In this document: piece by piece, positions 17,570 through 26,741 of the stretch
Numbering within the stretch: position 1 is the stretch's first letter
How the letters are laid out: the number at the start of each line of letters is the position of its first letter
Assembly: GCF_010093205.1 (NCBI RefSeq)
Contig: NZ_PDWN01000006.1
Span: 62,001 to 126,000 of the forward strand
Source: Pseudoxanthomonas daejeonensis
GTDB lineage: Bacteria; Pseudomonadota; Gammaproteobacteria; Xanthomonadales; Xanthomonadaceae
Direction of reading: 5' to 3'
Length of the DNA stretch: 64,000 bases
Made by a program: the position numbers and the translations under genes
The notes under the pieces: model-generated
Seen by the model: the letters and a program-made list of their open reading frames with translations, nothing else
What the model was told of the DNA's origin: nothing
Database searches by the model: none

Positions 17570-19987
17570 ATGAGCCACGACGCTGCCGATATGCCGAACG
17601 CCGCGGCGACGCCCGAAACCGTGCGCTGGTACCACAGCCTGCGCACGCGCATCGCGCTGTGGTCGGGACTGACCACTTTGCTGTTCCTGCTCGGCGTGAC
17701 CCTGGCCACGGCCTGGTACCTGCGCCGCGAGATCCTGGACAGCGCCCAGCGCGACACGCGCGCCTCCACGATCGAAGCGGCCGGCCGGCTGGAAGACGAA
17801 CTGCGCACGCTGACCCTGGCGACCCACAACCTGGCGCGGCTGGTCTCGCGCGCCGGACTGGCCGACGCGCAGCTGCGCCACGCGCAGGTGGCGGTGCTCG
17901 AATCCGTGCCCGGCACGGCCGGCGTGCTGGTGATCGTCGAACCCGCCGGCCCGCACGCACCGGCGTATGCGCGCTACGCCCGCATCGACGGGCGCCAGCG
18001 CGACCTCGTCGCCGACGGCTACGACTACCGCGCGCAGGCCTGGTACCGGCGCACGGTTGGCGGTGACGCCGGCTGGTGGTCCGAGCCCTACCTCAACCAG
18101 ACCGCCGGCGCGGTCTGGATGGCCACCTACAACGTGCCGCTGCAACCGGCCTCGCGCGGCATGGCCAGCCTGGACCTGCAGCTGGACGACATCGTCGCGC
18201 CGGTGGAAAGCCTGGCCCACCTGCCGGGCGTGCGCGTGACCCTGGTCGCGCCCGAAGGCACGGTCGCCTTCAGCACCATCCCCGACATCGCCCTGCGCGA
18301 CACGCTGCAGGAGTACATCACCCGCGCCGGCCGCAACGACCTGCAGTGGGCCGCCGATGCCGCGCGCCAGCGGCGGCCGTCGCACCTGTCGCACCAGGAC
18401 GCCGAGACCGGGCAGCTGCGCTTCACCGCGGTCGAGCCGGTCGGCGACAGCGGCTGGGTGCTGCTGGTCGGGCAGACCTACGACCCGGTCATCGCCCGCT
18501 TCGACCGCGCCTTGCTGCTGCTGGTCGGGATCAGCCTGGTGCTCGCGCTGCTGGGGACCTTCCTGGTGCGCAAGGTCGGCAAGCAGATCAGCCGGCCGGT
18601 GGAGGAACTGACCCGCTCGGCGGTGCAGGCGATCGCCGGCGAGGAGGACATCCCGCTGGCGCAGCAGCAGCGCCGCGACGAAGTCGGCGTGCTCGCGCGC
18701 ACGCTGGAACGGGCGCGCGTGTCGATCCGCCGCCAGCTGCGCGAGATCGAACAGATGGGCGCGGCGCGGCAGAAGCTCGAAAGCGAACTGTCGATCGCGC
18801 GCGACATCCAGCGGGCGATGCTGCCGCAGGGCCGCACCATCGACAGCGGGCACGAACACCTGCAGGCGCAGGCGTTGCTGGAGCCGGCCAAGGCGGTGGG
18901 CGGCGACTTCTACAACTTCATCGAGCGCGGCGACGGCGAGCTGTGGTTCGTGATCGGCGATGTCTCCGACAAGGGCGTGCCGGCGGCGCTGTTCATGGCC
19001 CGCGCGGTGACCATGCTGGAGGTGGCGATCCAGACCGCGGCCACGCCCTCGCACGCGCTGGCCGAAGGCTCGCGCCGGCTGGAGCGGGGCAACGAGACCT
19101 GCATGTTCGCCACCGTGCTGTGCGGCCGCATCGACGTGCGCAGCGGCGACCTGTGGCTGGCCAGCGCCGGCCATGAACCGCCCTTGCTGCTGCATGGCGA
19201 TGGCCGCGTGCAACTGATCGCGCTGGAAAACGGTCCGCCGCTGGGCTTCGAGGTCAGCGACGACTTCCCGTTGTGGCGCGGCTCGCTGGCACCGGGCGAC
19301 TGCCTGCTGGCCTACACCGACGGCGTCACCGAGGCGTTCGACCTGGGCAACCAGGCCTACGGCATGGAGCGCCTGCAGGCGGTGGTGCGCGCCGGCGTCG
19401 GCGCGGCCGAAACCTGTGCGCAGGTGCTCGCCGACGTGCAACTTTTCGTCGGCGAAGCACCGCCGTCGGACGACACCACGATCCTGGCCCTGAGCCGCAC
19501 CCACGACCTCGACAACCCCGGGGCCGAGGCGCATGCTGTCGGCGCGAAAGGGGAGACATCGGTGCACATGAGCGTGGCGCATACATCACACGATGTGTTG
19601 CGCATGACCAACGCGATCGATGCCCTGCTGGCACGACACGGCGCCAGCATGGCGGCGATGCACGACGCCCGGCTGATCGTGGAGGAAGTGGCCTGCAATG
19701 CCGTCGAGCATGCGGTCGCGCCCGACGCGCCGCTGGAGATGCATGCGCGGGTGGACGGCCGGCAGTTGTGGCTGGAGTTCCGCGACCGCGGCCAGCCGTT
19801 CGATCCGACCGCGCGCAGCGCGCCGGACCTGGACGCGGAGATCGGGGAACGGGAGATCGGCGGACTGGGCGTGTTCCTGGTCCAGGAACTGGCCGACCGG
19901 ATCGAGTACCAGCGCATCGACGACTGCAACGTGCTTCGCATCACCCTGCGGCTGGATGCCGCCCACGACATGGAGAGCCGCGCATGA
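17570..19987 (+). CDS. Sensor SpoIIE phosphatase fused to RsbW-type kinase domain
   Basis: An 805-residue paralogue of the preceding phosphatase with an extra C-terminal domain. Order: membrane helix (about 36-58), Cache-like sensor (YDYRAQAWYRR, WWSEPYLNQTAGAVWMATY), membrane helix (about 310-330), HAMP, the same SELSIARDIQ linker, PP2C (AVGGDFYNF, GDVSDKGVPAALFMA, YTDGVTEAFD, DDTTILAL). From about residue 665 it carries a GHKL-type ATPase of the anti-sigma kinase class, with N-box VEEVACNAVEHA, G1 DRGQPFDP and G2 GLGVFLVQE. Phosphatase and kinase acting on the same STAS partner are thus on one chain. The stop codon overlaps the STAS start (ATGA). Confidence 0.92.
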   Translation: MSHDAADMPNAAATPETVRWYHSLRTRIALWSGLTTLLFLLGVTLATAWYLRREILDSAQRDTRASTIEAAGRLEDELRTLTLATHNLARLVSRAGLADAQLRHAQVAVLESVPGTAGVLVIVEPAGPHAPAYARYARIDGRQRDLVADGYDYRAQAWYRRTVGGDAGWWSEPYLNQTAGAVWMATYNVPLQPASRGMASLDLQLDDIVAPVESLAHLPGVRVTLVAPEGTVAFSTIPDIALRDTLQEYITRAGRNDLQWAADAARQRRPSHLSHQDAETGQLRFTAVEPVGDSGWVLLVGQTYDPVIARFDRALLLLVGISLVLALLGTFLVRKVGKQISRPVEELTRSAVQAIAGEEDIPLAQQQRRDEVGVLARTLERARVSIRRQLREIEQMGAARQKLESELSIARDIQRAMLPQGRTIDSGHEHLQAQALLEPAKAVGGDFYNFIERGDGELWFVIGDVSDKGVPAALFMARAVTMLEVAIQTAATPSHALAEGSRRLERGNETCMFATVLCGRIDVRSGDLWLASAGHEPPLLLHGDGRVQLIALENGPPLGFEVSDDFPLWRGSLAPGDCLLAYTDGVTEAFDLGNQAYGMERLQAVVRAGVGAAETCAQVLADVQLFVGEAPPSDDTTILALSRTHDLDNPGAEAHAVGAKGETSVHMSVAHTSHDVLRMTNAIDALLARHGASMAAMHDARLIVEEVACNAVEHAVAPDAPLEMHARVDGRQLWLEFRDRGQPFDPTARSAPDLDAEIGEREIGGLGVFLVQELADRIEYQRIDDCNVLRITLRLDAAHDMESRA

Positions 19988-20373
19988 GCCTGCTGAGGAT
20001 CGACACCACCCCGCCCGCCAACGGCGTCCAGCGCGTGGCCATCGGCGGACGCCTGGACACGCACACCTACGGCGCGCTTGACGAGGCGCTGGCACCGGTG
20101 CTGGCCAACCCCGCGGTGACCTCGCTGGTGCTGGACCTGGCCGGACTGGACTACATCAGCAGCGCCGGCATCCGCTCGGTGTTCAAGGCGCGCAAGGCGC
20201 TCTCCACCCGCGCCGGCAAGGTGCTGGTGGCCAACCCGCAGCCGCAGATCCAGAAAGTGTTCGACATGGTCAAGGCCGTGCCGCTCAACGAGATCTTCAC
20301 CTCGGTCGCCGAAGCCGATGCCTACCTCGACGCGATGCAGCGCAAGATCGTCGAAGGCGACGACGAGGATTGA
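19984..20373 (+). CDS. STAS-domain anti-sigma factor antagonist
   Basis: A 129-residue single STAS domain protein. The phosphoacceptor loop reads DYISSAGIRSVF with candidate serines 59 and 60, preceded by the conserved LVLDLAGL strand. Its ATG overlaps the stop of the phosphatase-kinase fusion by four bases, so translation is probably coupled. In known partner-switching systems the unphosphorylated antagonist sequesters a kinase/anti-sigma factor; here the fused kinase domain upstream should phosphorylate it and the two PP2C domains dephosphorylate it. The final target (sigma factor, diguanylate cyclase or other) is not encoded next to it. Confidence 0.92.
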   Translation: MSLLRIDTTPPANGVQRVAIGGRLDTHTYGALDEALAPVLANPAVTSLVLDLAGLDYISSAGIRSVFKARKALSTRAGKVLVANPQPQIQKVFDMVKAVPLNEIFTSVAEADAYLDAMQRKIVEGDDED

Positions 20374-20390
20374 TCGCCGCGCATGCCGCG

Positions 20391-20454
20391 TGGAGCGGGG
20401 CTTGCCCCGCTGCGACGTAGCCAGGCAGGCAGCCGGGCAAGCCCGGCTCTACGC
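20391..20454. repeat. Pair of REP-like hairpins in inverted arrangement
   Basis: TGGAGCGGGGCTTGCCCCGC (20391-20410) and GCAGCCGGGCAAGCCCGGCT continuing CTACGC (20429-20454) are two imperfect palindromes of the GTAGAGCCGGGCTTGCCCGGC type common in Xanthomonadaceae, arranged head-to-head 14-18 bases apart. They lie in the convergent gap after the STAS gene, where such elements often sit and may stabilise 3' ends. Confidence 0.7.
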
Positions 20455-20492
20455 GCGGCGTTTCGCGATTCGAAGGGTCCGGCGCCGCCCGC

Positions 20493-20855
20493 TCAACGCG
20501 ACGGCAGATGGCGCGGCACCCGCGCCTGCAACACGTCAACCAGTGCCGGCGCCATGAAGTCGTAATCGTCGGGGATATCCAGGCAGGCGATGCGCGTGCC
20601 ACGCAGGTGCGCGCCGAAAGTCGCCGACAACCGCGTGCGATGCGCCTGCTCCATCACCAGTACCGTGTCCGCCCAGGCCAGCAGCTCCGGTGTCAGCGGC
20701 GTGTCAGCGTCCGGCGCCAGGCCGGCCGAGGCGGTTTCGATGCCCGGCCAGTCGGCGAACAGCTGCTCGGCGGTCGGGCTGCGCAGCCGGTTGCGGCTGC
20801 ACAGGAACAGGACGTTGCGGGTCGCGTCCCGGCCTAGATCCGCATCCCGGACCAG
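20493..20855 (-). CDS. Low-molecular-weight tyrosine phosphatase-like protein, start unresolved
   Basis: The core begins NVLFLCSRNRLRSPTAEQLF, with the phosphatase P-loop C-x5-R, and ends LDIPDDYDFMAPALVDVLQARV. It matches a compact family (about 105 residues) of LMW-PTP-like proteins. The start is a problem: no ATG, GTG or TTG lies between the P-loop and an ATG at 20975 that would overlap the upstream gene by about 140 bases with an arginine-rich tail. The coordinate given uses a CTG at 20855 as a placeholder. Translational coupling to the upstream membrane-protein gene, whose stop is at 20834, is plausible. Function: probable phosphatase, substrate unknown. Confidence 0.75.
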   Translation of the reverse strand: MVRDADLGRDATRNVLFLCSRNRLRSPTAEQLFADWPGIETASAGLAPDADTPLTPELLAWADTVLVMEQAHRTRLSATFGAHLRGTRIACLDIPDDYDFMAPALVDVLQARVPRHLPSR

Positions 20856-21136
20856 GCGGCGAGGAAGACCACCACCAGCAGCTGCGAACCCAGCACCAGC
20901 CCCAGCTCGCTGCGCCGCACCGCGAGCGCGACGACGGCCGCCGACGGAATCGCGACCATGAGCACGCCCACGCACACGGCCAGCAGCTGCGCCGGATCGC
21001 GCAGCACGTGCATCTGCAAGGACACGGTGCAGGCCACGACCAGCCCGGCCGCGGCCGCGGTGCCGATCAGCCAGCGCTGCAGGAACGGCCTGGGCGCAAC
21101 ACTCGGCGCGGGCATCGACGGGGTTTCCTCATTCAT
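20834..21136 (-). CDS. Hypothetical small membrane protein
   Basis: A 100-residue protein with three predicted membrane helices (WLIGTAAAAGLVVACTVSL, LLAVCVGVLMVAIPSAAVV, LGLVLGSQLLVVVFLAAW) after a short Pro-rich N-terminus. No catalytic motif is seen and no family is recognised. Its 3' end overlaps the possible start region of the phosphatase-like gene, suggesting a common transcript running from 21712 to 20493. The ribosome-binding site is weak. Confidence 0.68.
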   Translation of the reverse strand: MNEETPSMPAPSVAPRPFLQRWLIGTAAAAGLVVACTVSLQMHVLRDPAQLLAVCVGVLMVAIPSAAVVALAVRRSELGLVLGSQLLVVVFLAAWSGMRI

Positions 21137-21172
21137 GGCGCAATGATCGCACTGCGCGTGGCCTGGCGCGGA

Positions 21173-21712
21173 TCAACGGCGGAACTCGGCGGCGATGACC
21201 GGCGTGAGCAGCTTCCACGCGATCCAGCCGTGCACGCTGCCCATGACCAGCGCGAACAGCACGCCCAGCACGCCGATGACGGGCAATACCGCGCTGATGT
21301 CCGGACCGCCCAGGTCGCCCGCGGCGGCGAACTGCGTGCCCATCCCGGCCAGCACGCTGGACTGGATCCACAGCCCGGCCAGCAGCCACGCGATCGCCAG
21401 CAGCATCAGTCCGACGAATCCCAGGCGCGCCCAGTTCTGGCGGCGCAGCAGGCCGATCGAACAGGCCAGCGTGGCGATCGACCCCAGCAGCGCGCCGATG
21501 AAGAACAGCTGCGCATGCCCGACCAGGAACGCGACGACCGGCGGCACGCCTTCCGGCGGGGCCTGGTGCAGCCTCTGGCCCAGCTCGCCGTCCAGCAGCG
21601 CGTGGATCATCAGGTTCTGCGCGATCGAAATGACCGTGCCCGAGCCGGACATGGCGATGAAGACCCAGGCCAGCACGGTGACGAACGTCGAGCGCTGCGG
21701 CAGTGCGGACAT
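21173..21712 (-). CDS. Hypothetical membrane protein with four helices
   Basis: A 179-residue integral membrane protein. Helices are evident near residues 10-33, 62-86, 95-115 and 143-166, with a Gly/Pro-rich loop between the third and fourth. Sequence pattern and length resemble poorly characterised xanthomonad membrane proteins; no function is claimed. It is 36 bases upstream of the next small membrane-protein gene on the same strand, so they are probably co-transcribed. Confidence 0.75.
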   Translation of the reverse strand: MSALPQRSTFVTVLAWVFIAMSGSGTVISIAQNLMIHALLDGELGQRLHQAPPEGVPPVVAFLVGHAQLFFIGALLGSIATLACSIGLLRRQNWARLGFVGLMLLAIAWLLAGLWIQSSVLAGMGTQFAAAGDLGGPDISAVLPVIGVLGVLFALVMGSVHGWIAWKLLTPVIAAEFRR

Positions 21713-21882
21713 GCGTGGACCCCTGCGTGGTCGTGCACGTCCGCATGCGGGACGCCGCGGGCGGATGCACCGCGCGATGGTGGTCCGGCGGGCGAATGCC
21801 AGTCAACCGGAGCGGTAGCGCGCGTCCAGAGCGAGGCCCGGCCCCGCATCGGTAGCGACGCAGAAAGCGCGGCATCCGACTC

Positions 21883-21985
21883 TTGTAGGAGCGGGCATGG
21901 CCGCGACACCGAGGTGGCTGGAATCACCGAGGGCGTCGCCCGTGCCGACGGCGTCGGTGTCGCGGTCATGACCGCTCCTACAAAA
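21883..21985. repeat. Long inverted-repeat element of the GTAGGAGCGGGCAT type
   Basis: The left end TTGTAGGAGCGGGCATGGCC and continuing GCGACACCGA is mirrored at the right end by TCGGTGTCGCGGTCATGACC and GCTCCTACAAAAA, giving a hairpin with about 30-base arms and about 40 bases between. A second element with nearly the same arms is at 47716-47827. It lies between a membrane-protein gene and the porin gene. REP/BIME- or MITE-like, with no internal gene. Confidence 0.85.
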
Positions 21986-22003
21986 AGCGACCCGCTCCGT
22001 CGA

Positions 22004-23137
22004 TCAGAACGCGACCTGCACCCGTGCCTCGAAGATTTCCGGGTCCAGGGTCACGCCGGCGCGTTCGGTGCGCAGCCACACGTAGTTGGCCTGCAGCTTG
22101 AGGTGCTTGCCCCAGTACCAGTTGGCGCCCAGGGTCCAGTCGCGCTGGCGGCCGCCGCGGATCACGCCGTCGTCCAGGTCCAGGTCGGCGTAGCGCAGTT
22201 GCACGTCCACCGCGCCGGCATCGCGCGTCGGCTTGAGGTTGCCGAACACGGCATTGGCGTACGGGCGGGTCTCGCCGGTCAGCGCCCACGAAGCCAGCGC
22301 ATACCAGCCGCGGCCGTCGAAGTCCGGGCGCCCGGAGGGGGCGTCGTTGTGGCCGACCAGGTACTCGGCCTGCAGCAGGAGCGGGCCGTCGCGCCAGGCC
22401 GCTTCCAGGCCGACGCGATCGATCGCGTCGCTGGCCATGCGGCCGGTGTCGACCAGGCGCACGTCGGTGAGCGCGGCGTTGGGCCGCGCGCGGAACCGGG
22501 CGATGCCGTCATCGCGGCGCTCGCGCGAGGCGCTGGCGCCCAGGTGCAGCACGCGGGTGTCGTCGGCGATGGGCGTGTGCACGACGCGGCCGGCGAAAGT
22601 GGTGCCTTCGTTCTCGTCCTCCAGGTCCGGGCCGCTGTAGCCGGCCAGGGCGAAGCGCCAGTTCTTGAGCTTGTTCCAGGTCCACTCCAGGCCGACACGG
22701 CGGCCCTGGTAGAACGCGTTCTCCGCGGCCGAGCGCTCCAGGTAGATCGTCGAAGACGTGCCGTAGCCGTAGTCCTCCCAGCCGACCAGGGTCTTCTGCT
22801 GGCCGCCGCGGAAGTCGCCGGCCGCCGTTTCCAGCTTGAGGTAGGCGTCGCCCCAGGTTTCGGCTTCGAAGTCGTAACCGGCGGTCAGCTCGAAGCTGCC
22901 CTTCTTGCGGGCGAACAGGTACAGCTCCTGCCGGCGCCAGTCGTCGGCGTCCTCGAACCGGCCTGCATCGTCGCCGAAACGGTTCACGTCGTACTGCAGC
23001 GTGCCCTTGGCACCGTACTCCACGCCCCCGGCGGTGAAGGAGGTCGGGACGCCGGCGGCCAAGGCGACGGGCGTAACGAGCAGCAGGGCGACGGCAATGA
23101 CCAAGCGACGGGGATGGGCGGCGAAACAGAAGGTCAT
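22004..23137 (-). CDS. Outer-membrane porin, phosphate-selective OprO/OprP type
   Basis: About 378 residues from the ATG at 23137, with a signal peptide (LVIAVALLLVTPVALA-AG). Alternating strands, aromatic girdle residues, and a terminal phenylalanine (EARVQVAF) are typical of outer-membrane barrels. Features such as DDWRRQELYLFARKKG, GYDFEAETWGDAYLKLE and YLVGHNDAPSG match the OprO/OprP family, which conducts phosphate or polyphosphate when phosphate is scarce. No pho box was identified upstream. ATGs further upstream (23203) exist but would precede the signal peptide with a charged tail. Solute specificity is inferred from family only. Confidence 0.88.
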   Translation of the reverse strand: MTFCFAAHPRRLVIAVALLLVTPVALAAGVPTSFTAGGVEYGAKGTLQYDVNRFGDDAGRFEDADDWRRQELYLFARKKGSFELTAGYDFEAETWGDAYLKLETAAGDFRGGQQKTLVGWEDYGYGTSSTIYLERSAAENAFYQGRRVGLEWTWNKLKNWRFALAGYSGPDLEDENEGTTFAGRVVHTPIADDTRVLHLGASASRERRDDGIARFRARPNAALTDVRLVDTGRMASDAIDRVGLEAAWRDGPLLLQAEYLVGHNDAPSGRPDFDGRGWYALASWALTGETRPYANAVFGNLKPTRDAGAVDVQLRYADLDLDDGVIRGGRQRDWTLGANWYWGKHLKLQANYVWLRTERAGVTLDPEIFEARVQVAF

Positions 23138-23330
23138 GGGTCGGTCTGCGGAATCGAAGGGGGAACGGCGGCCACGCCATTGTGACGACCCGCGCATGGG
23201 CACGGCGGCACGGACGGAACGGCGGTGCCGCGATGCGGCGATGCGGCGACACCATCGTTAGCGGCGCGGCGGCCCGGGACTGAACCGGCGGGGGTTACGG
23301 CCGTACCCGCGGCAGGTCGCAATGGGGGCC

Positions 23331-24581
23331 TCAGCCCGCGGACGCCTGCAGGCCACGCAGCGCGTAGAGCGGCTCCAGCAGCCATTCGTAGAGGCGGCGA
23401 CGCTCCCCGAGGATGTCGGCCTCCAGCAGCATGCCGGGGCGCAGCGGTTCGGCGTGGCCGTAGGCGAGCAGGTCCTGGCGATCAAGCTGGACCAGGACGC
23501 GATAGTAGGGCTCGGTCGAACCCGTGGCCGCTGCGCCCGCGATCGCATTGCGCGATACGCGCAGCACGCGGCCGCCCTGGTGGCCGAACTTCTGGAACGG
23601 ATAAGCCTGGTAGCGCAGCTGCACCCGGTCACCGGGACGGATGAAGCCGATCGCGCGACTGGGAACCTGCAGTTGCGCCTGGAGACGCGCCCCGCGCGGC
23701 AGCACGCTCAGCAGCGGTTGTCCGACCTGCACGACCTGGCCGGGCTCGACGAAGCGATTGGCCACGACGCCGCCCAGGGGTGCCTTCACCAGCAAACCCG
23801 CTTCCGCATCCTGGCGTGAACGCTCCTGCGCCAACAAGGCATGTTCGCGCCGGGCCGTGGCGTCGATGGCTTGCCGTTGCGCGGGCAGCTCGGCCAACGA
23901 CTGCTCCAGGCGGGCGATCTCGCGCACCAGCACGGTCGCCTGGCGCTCGAGTGCCTGCCTGGCATTGAGCATCTCCAGTACCGACTGTTCCTGCTGACGC
24001 ACCTGGACAAGGCTCACGTAGCCGGACTCGGCGACCGCCCGATAGCGCTCGGCGGTTTCGCGTCCCAGTTCGACCTGTTCGCCGCGGGTGGCGATCGAGA
24101 CCCGGACCTGGCCAAGTTCGAGACGCAAGGTGGCCAGCTGGCGACGCTGGCCGTGCTCCTGGATCGAGAGTTGCGTGATCTGGGCCTGGGCCAGTTGCGT
24201 GCTCGATAAGTCGCGGTCGTCCAGCCCCCGACCGATGACCGTGTGCGCATCCGCACCGGTCGCGGCCACGCGCGGCAGCTCGATCCGCACCAGTGCCTGG
24301 CCACCCGCGACGTCGGCGCCCTCCTCGACCGTCAGCCGCGCCACCACCCCCGTTACCGGCGCGACCACCGTGGACACGCCCAGGTCCGGCACCAGCTGTC
24401 CGCCCACGCGCGAGCGGCGCGTGTAGTCGCCAAGCAGCAGGAAGGACAGTACGGCGGCCGCGGCCAGCCCCGCGAATAGCGCACCCACCCACAGGGGAAG
24501 CGGCTGCGCGAGCGAGATCGTGCCCAGCCAGGCCTGCCGCCGCGCTTGCATCACCTCGGGGCGGAAGAGCGGCTCGTTCAC
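23331..24581 (-). CDS. HlyD-family adaptor of the bacteriocin exporter
   Basis: A 416-residue periplasmic adaptor starting with GTG at 24581, whose GTGA overlaps the stop of the exporter ABC gene. An N-terminal cytoplasmic tail (FRPEVMQARRQAWLG, characteristic of bacteriocin and colicin V adaptors) leads into one membrane helix near 30-50, a lipoyl half-motif (VVAPVTGVVARLTVEEGADV), a long coiled-coil hairpin (about 120-255), the second lipoyl half (LVKAPLGGVVANRFVEPGQVV) and a beta-barrel domain. It should bridge the C39 ABC exporter to a TolC-type outer-membrane channel, which is not encoded here. Confidence 0.94.
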   Translation of the reverse strand: MNEPLFRPEVMQARRQAWLGTISLAQPLPLWVGALFAGLAAAAVLSFLLLGDYTRRSRVGGQLVPDLGVSTVVAPVTGVVARLTVEEGADVAGGQALVRIELPRVAATGADAHTVIGRGLDDRDLSSTQLAQAQITQLSIQEHGQRRQLATLRLELGQVRVSIATRGEQVELGRETAERYRAVAESGYVSLVQVRQQEQSVLEMLNARQALERQATVLVREIARLEQSLAELPAQRQAIDATARREHALLAQERSRQDAEAGLLVKAPLGGVVANRFVEPGQVVQVGQPLLSVLPRGARLQAQLQVPSRAIGFIRPGDRVQLRYQAYPFQKFGHQGGRVLRVSRNAIAGAAATGSTEPYYRVLVQLDRQDLLAYGHAEPLRPGMLLEADILGERRRLYEWLLEPLYALRGLQASAG

Positions 24582-26728
24582 GCGGGCAGGCCAGCGGCCG
24601 GCTGCTCGTCCCGGTCACGCGCCCCCGAGGTTGATGCACCGCAGGCACCATCGGCGGCAGCGCGTGACCGTTCGCGTATCCGGCCATCGCGCAGCTCCAG
24701 CACACGGTCGGCGCTGGCGATGGTTTCGGGTCGATGCGCAATGATGATGCGGGTGAGGTGCAAGCCCCGCACCGCCTCGTTGACCGCGTGCTCGCGACCC
24801 ACATCGAGGTGGCTGGTCGCCTCGTCCAGAACGAGCAGTTGCGGTTGCCGGTACAGGGCCCGCGCCAGGATCACGCGCTGCTTCTGTCCGCCCGACAGGG
24901 TCGTTCCCATGTCACCGATCAGGCTGTGGTATCCCATCGGCATGGCCATGATCTCGTCGTGCACGGAAGCCAGGCGGGCCGCTTCCTCGACGCGGGGTAG
25001 ATCGGGATCCTCCTCGCCGAGTGCGATGTTGTCGGCGATGTTGCCCGCGAACAGGTGGTCGTCCTGCATCACCGCCGCGACCATCTGACGGTAACCGGAG
25101 GCGCCAAGCTGTCGCAGTTCGCGTCCGCCGATCCGGATTTCACCCTCGGCGGCCGGCAGCAGTCCCAGCAGCAGCTTGGCCAGCGTGGTCTTGCCGCATC
25201 CCGAGGCACCGGCGATGGCGACAGATTCGCCCGGCGTTACCTGGAAGCTGCAATCGCGCAGGACCCAGGGCTCTCCCTCGGCGTAGCGAAAGCCCAGTCC
25301 ATGCACCTCGATGCCCGCGTGCACAGGGGCGGGCTGCTCCGGTTGGTGCAACCCCTCTTCCGGCTCGGTCAGGACGATGTCGGCCAGGCGCTCGCCATGG
25401 AGACGCAGCATCCGGAACTCGATTCCCCGGTCGATCAGCGCCGCCACGCGCTGGGAGAACTGGTCCTTGTACGCCAGGTAGGCGATCAGCATGCCGACGG
25501 AGAACACGCTGTCCAGCGCCAGGAGCGCGCCGATCCAGATCACCACGATCCGTTCGACCCCGAACACCAGCTGGCTGGCCGAACTGAAGCCGAGCGCCAT
25601 CCGCGCAAGCCGCACCTCGCCGTTGATCGTCTCGCCCATCAGGTTGAGATAGGCCGACTGGCGGAAGGCTTCGCAGCGCGCGACCTTGACCGACTGCATG
25701 CCACGAATCGATTCGAACAGGTGGCTCTGCTGACGCGCCGCCGCCACGAGTTGCCGCTCGGTTCCTTCGCGCAGCGGACGGTAGGCGAGCAGCCGGATGC
25801 ACAGGTACAGTGCCACGGCAACGAGGGTGACGATCGCCAGGCGGGGACTGTAGAGCAGCATCATCGACAAGGTAGCCAGGGCCATCATCCCGTCGATCAG
25901 TGCTTCCACGAACCCGGTCGTGATCGTGCGCTGGATCGTCTGCACGCTGCCGAAGCGCGACACCACGTCACCCAGGTGGCGTTTCTCGAAATAGCCCATT
26001 GGAAGGCGCAGCAGGTGCCCGAACACTCCGGCCATCCACTGCATGCCCATCTGCGCGGAGATCCGGACCACTGCCCAACCACGCATGGCGCTGATGCCGA
26101 CCTGCAGCAGCATCGACAGCAGAAAGCCGATGCCGAGCACGACCAGCAACTGGCGATCCGCCGAAACCAGCACCTGGTCGACGACCCACTGCATGAAGAA
26201 CGGCGCCAGCAGGACGAATACCTGCAAGGCCAGGGAGAGCAGCAGGACCATGCCCAGTGCGCGCCACAGACCTGATACAGGGCCGATCAATTTGCGGAGA
26301 GGCACCGCAAGCGTCTGCTTCTCAGGCTTGAACCTTGGCCCGGGCACAAGCTCCAGAGCCACCCCAGTGAAGTTGCGCGACAACTCATCCATGCCTACCG
26401 ATCTCTGCCCGAACGCCGGATCGATAATCTCAGCGCCGTGTCGCGACATCTTCTTCAGCACGACAAAATGATTTAGACCCCAGTGCAGGACGCACGGAGT
26501 CTGGAGCTGCGCAAGCTCACTGGGCTCGAGCCGCAAGGCGCGACTCACAAGACCAAGCTGCCCCGCGCTACCCATGATCCGCGAAAGACTTGCACCCTTG
26601 AGCGAAAACGAAAAGCGGCGCCTCCATTCACGCAACGGCATGGTCATGCCGTGGTGCGAAGCAACTATGGCTAGACAAGCCAAGCCGCACTCAGCGGGCT
26701 CCGCTTGCAGGATGACATTCCGTGTCAT
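24578..26728 (-). CDS. C39-peptidase bacteriocin ABC exporter
   Basis: A 716-residue exporter of the CvaB/LagD type. Domain order: N-terminal C39 cysteine protease (Q8, C14 in QAEPAECGLACL; H87 in LNHFVV; D103 in IIDPAFG), a six-helix membrane domain (about 155-440), and an ATPase with Walker A GASGCGKT (507-514), signature LSGGQ (611-615) and Walker B LLVLDEA (631-637). All protease residues are present, so it should cleave double-glycine leaders during export. It lies 13 bases after the CPBP gene and overlaps the HlyD gene. The precursor is encoded two genes upstream on the same strand. Confidence 0.96.
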   Translation of the reverse strand: MTRNVILQAEPAECGLACLAIVASHHGMTMPLREWRRRFSFSLKGASLSRIMGSAGQLGLVSRALRLEPSELAQLQTPCVLHWGLNHFVVLKKMSRHGAEIIDPAFGQRSVGMDELSRNFTGVALELVPGPRFKPEKQTLAVPLRKLIGPVSGLWRALGMVLLLSLALQVFVLLAPFFMQWVVDQVLVSADRQLLVVLGIGFLLSMLLQVGISAMRGWAVVRISAQMGMQWMAGVFGHLLRLPMGYFEKRHLGDVVSRFGSVQTIQRTITTGFVEALIDGMMALATLSMMLLYSPRLAIVTLVAVALYLCIRLLAYRPLREGTERQLVAAARQQSHLFESIRGMQSVKVARCEAFRQSAYLNLMGETINGEVRLARMALGFSSASQLVFGVERIVVIWIGALLALDSVFSVGMLIAYLAYKDQFSQRVAALIDRGIEFRMLRLHGERLADIVLTEPEEGLHQPEQPAPVHAGIEVHGLGFRYAEGEPWVLRDCSFQVTPGESVAIAGASGCGKTTLAKLLLGLLPAAEGEIRIGGRELRQLGASGYRQMVAAVMQDDHLFAGNIADNIALGEEDPDLPRVEEAARLASVHDEIMAMPMGYHSLIGDMGTTLSGGQKQRVILARALYRQPQLLVLDEATSHLDVGREHAVNEAVRGLHLTRIIIAHRPETIASADRVLELRDGRIRERSRAAADGACGASTSGARDRDEQPAAGLPA

Positions 26729-26741
26729 GCCTACCTTACGC

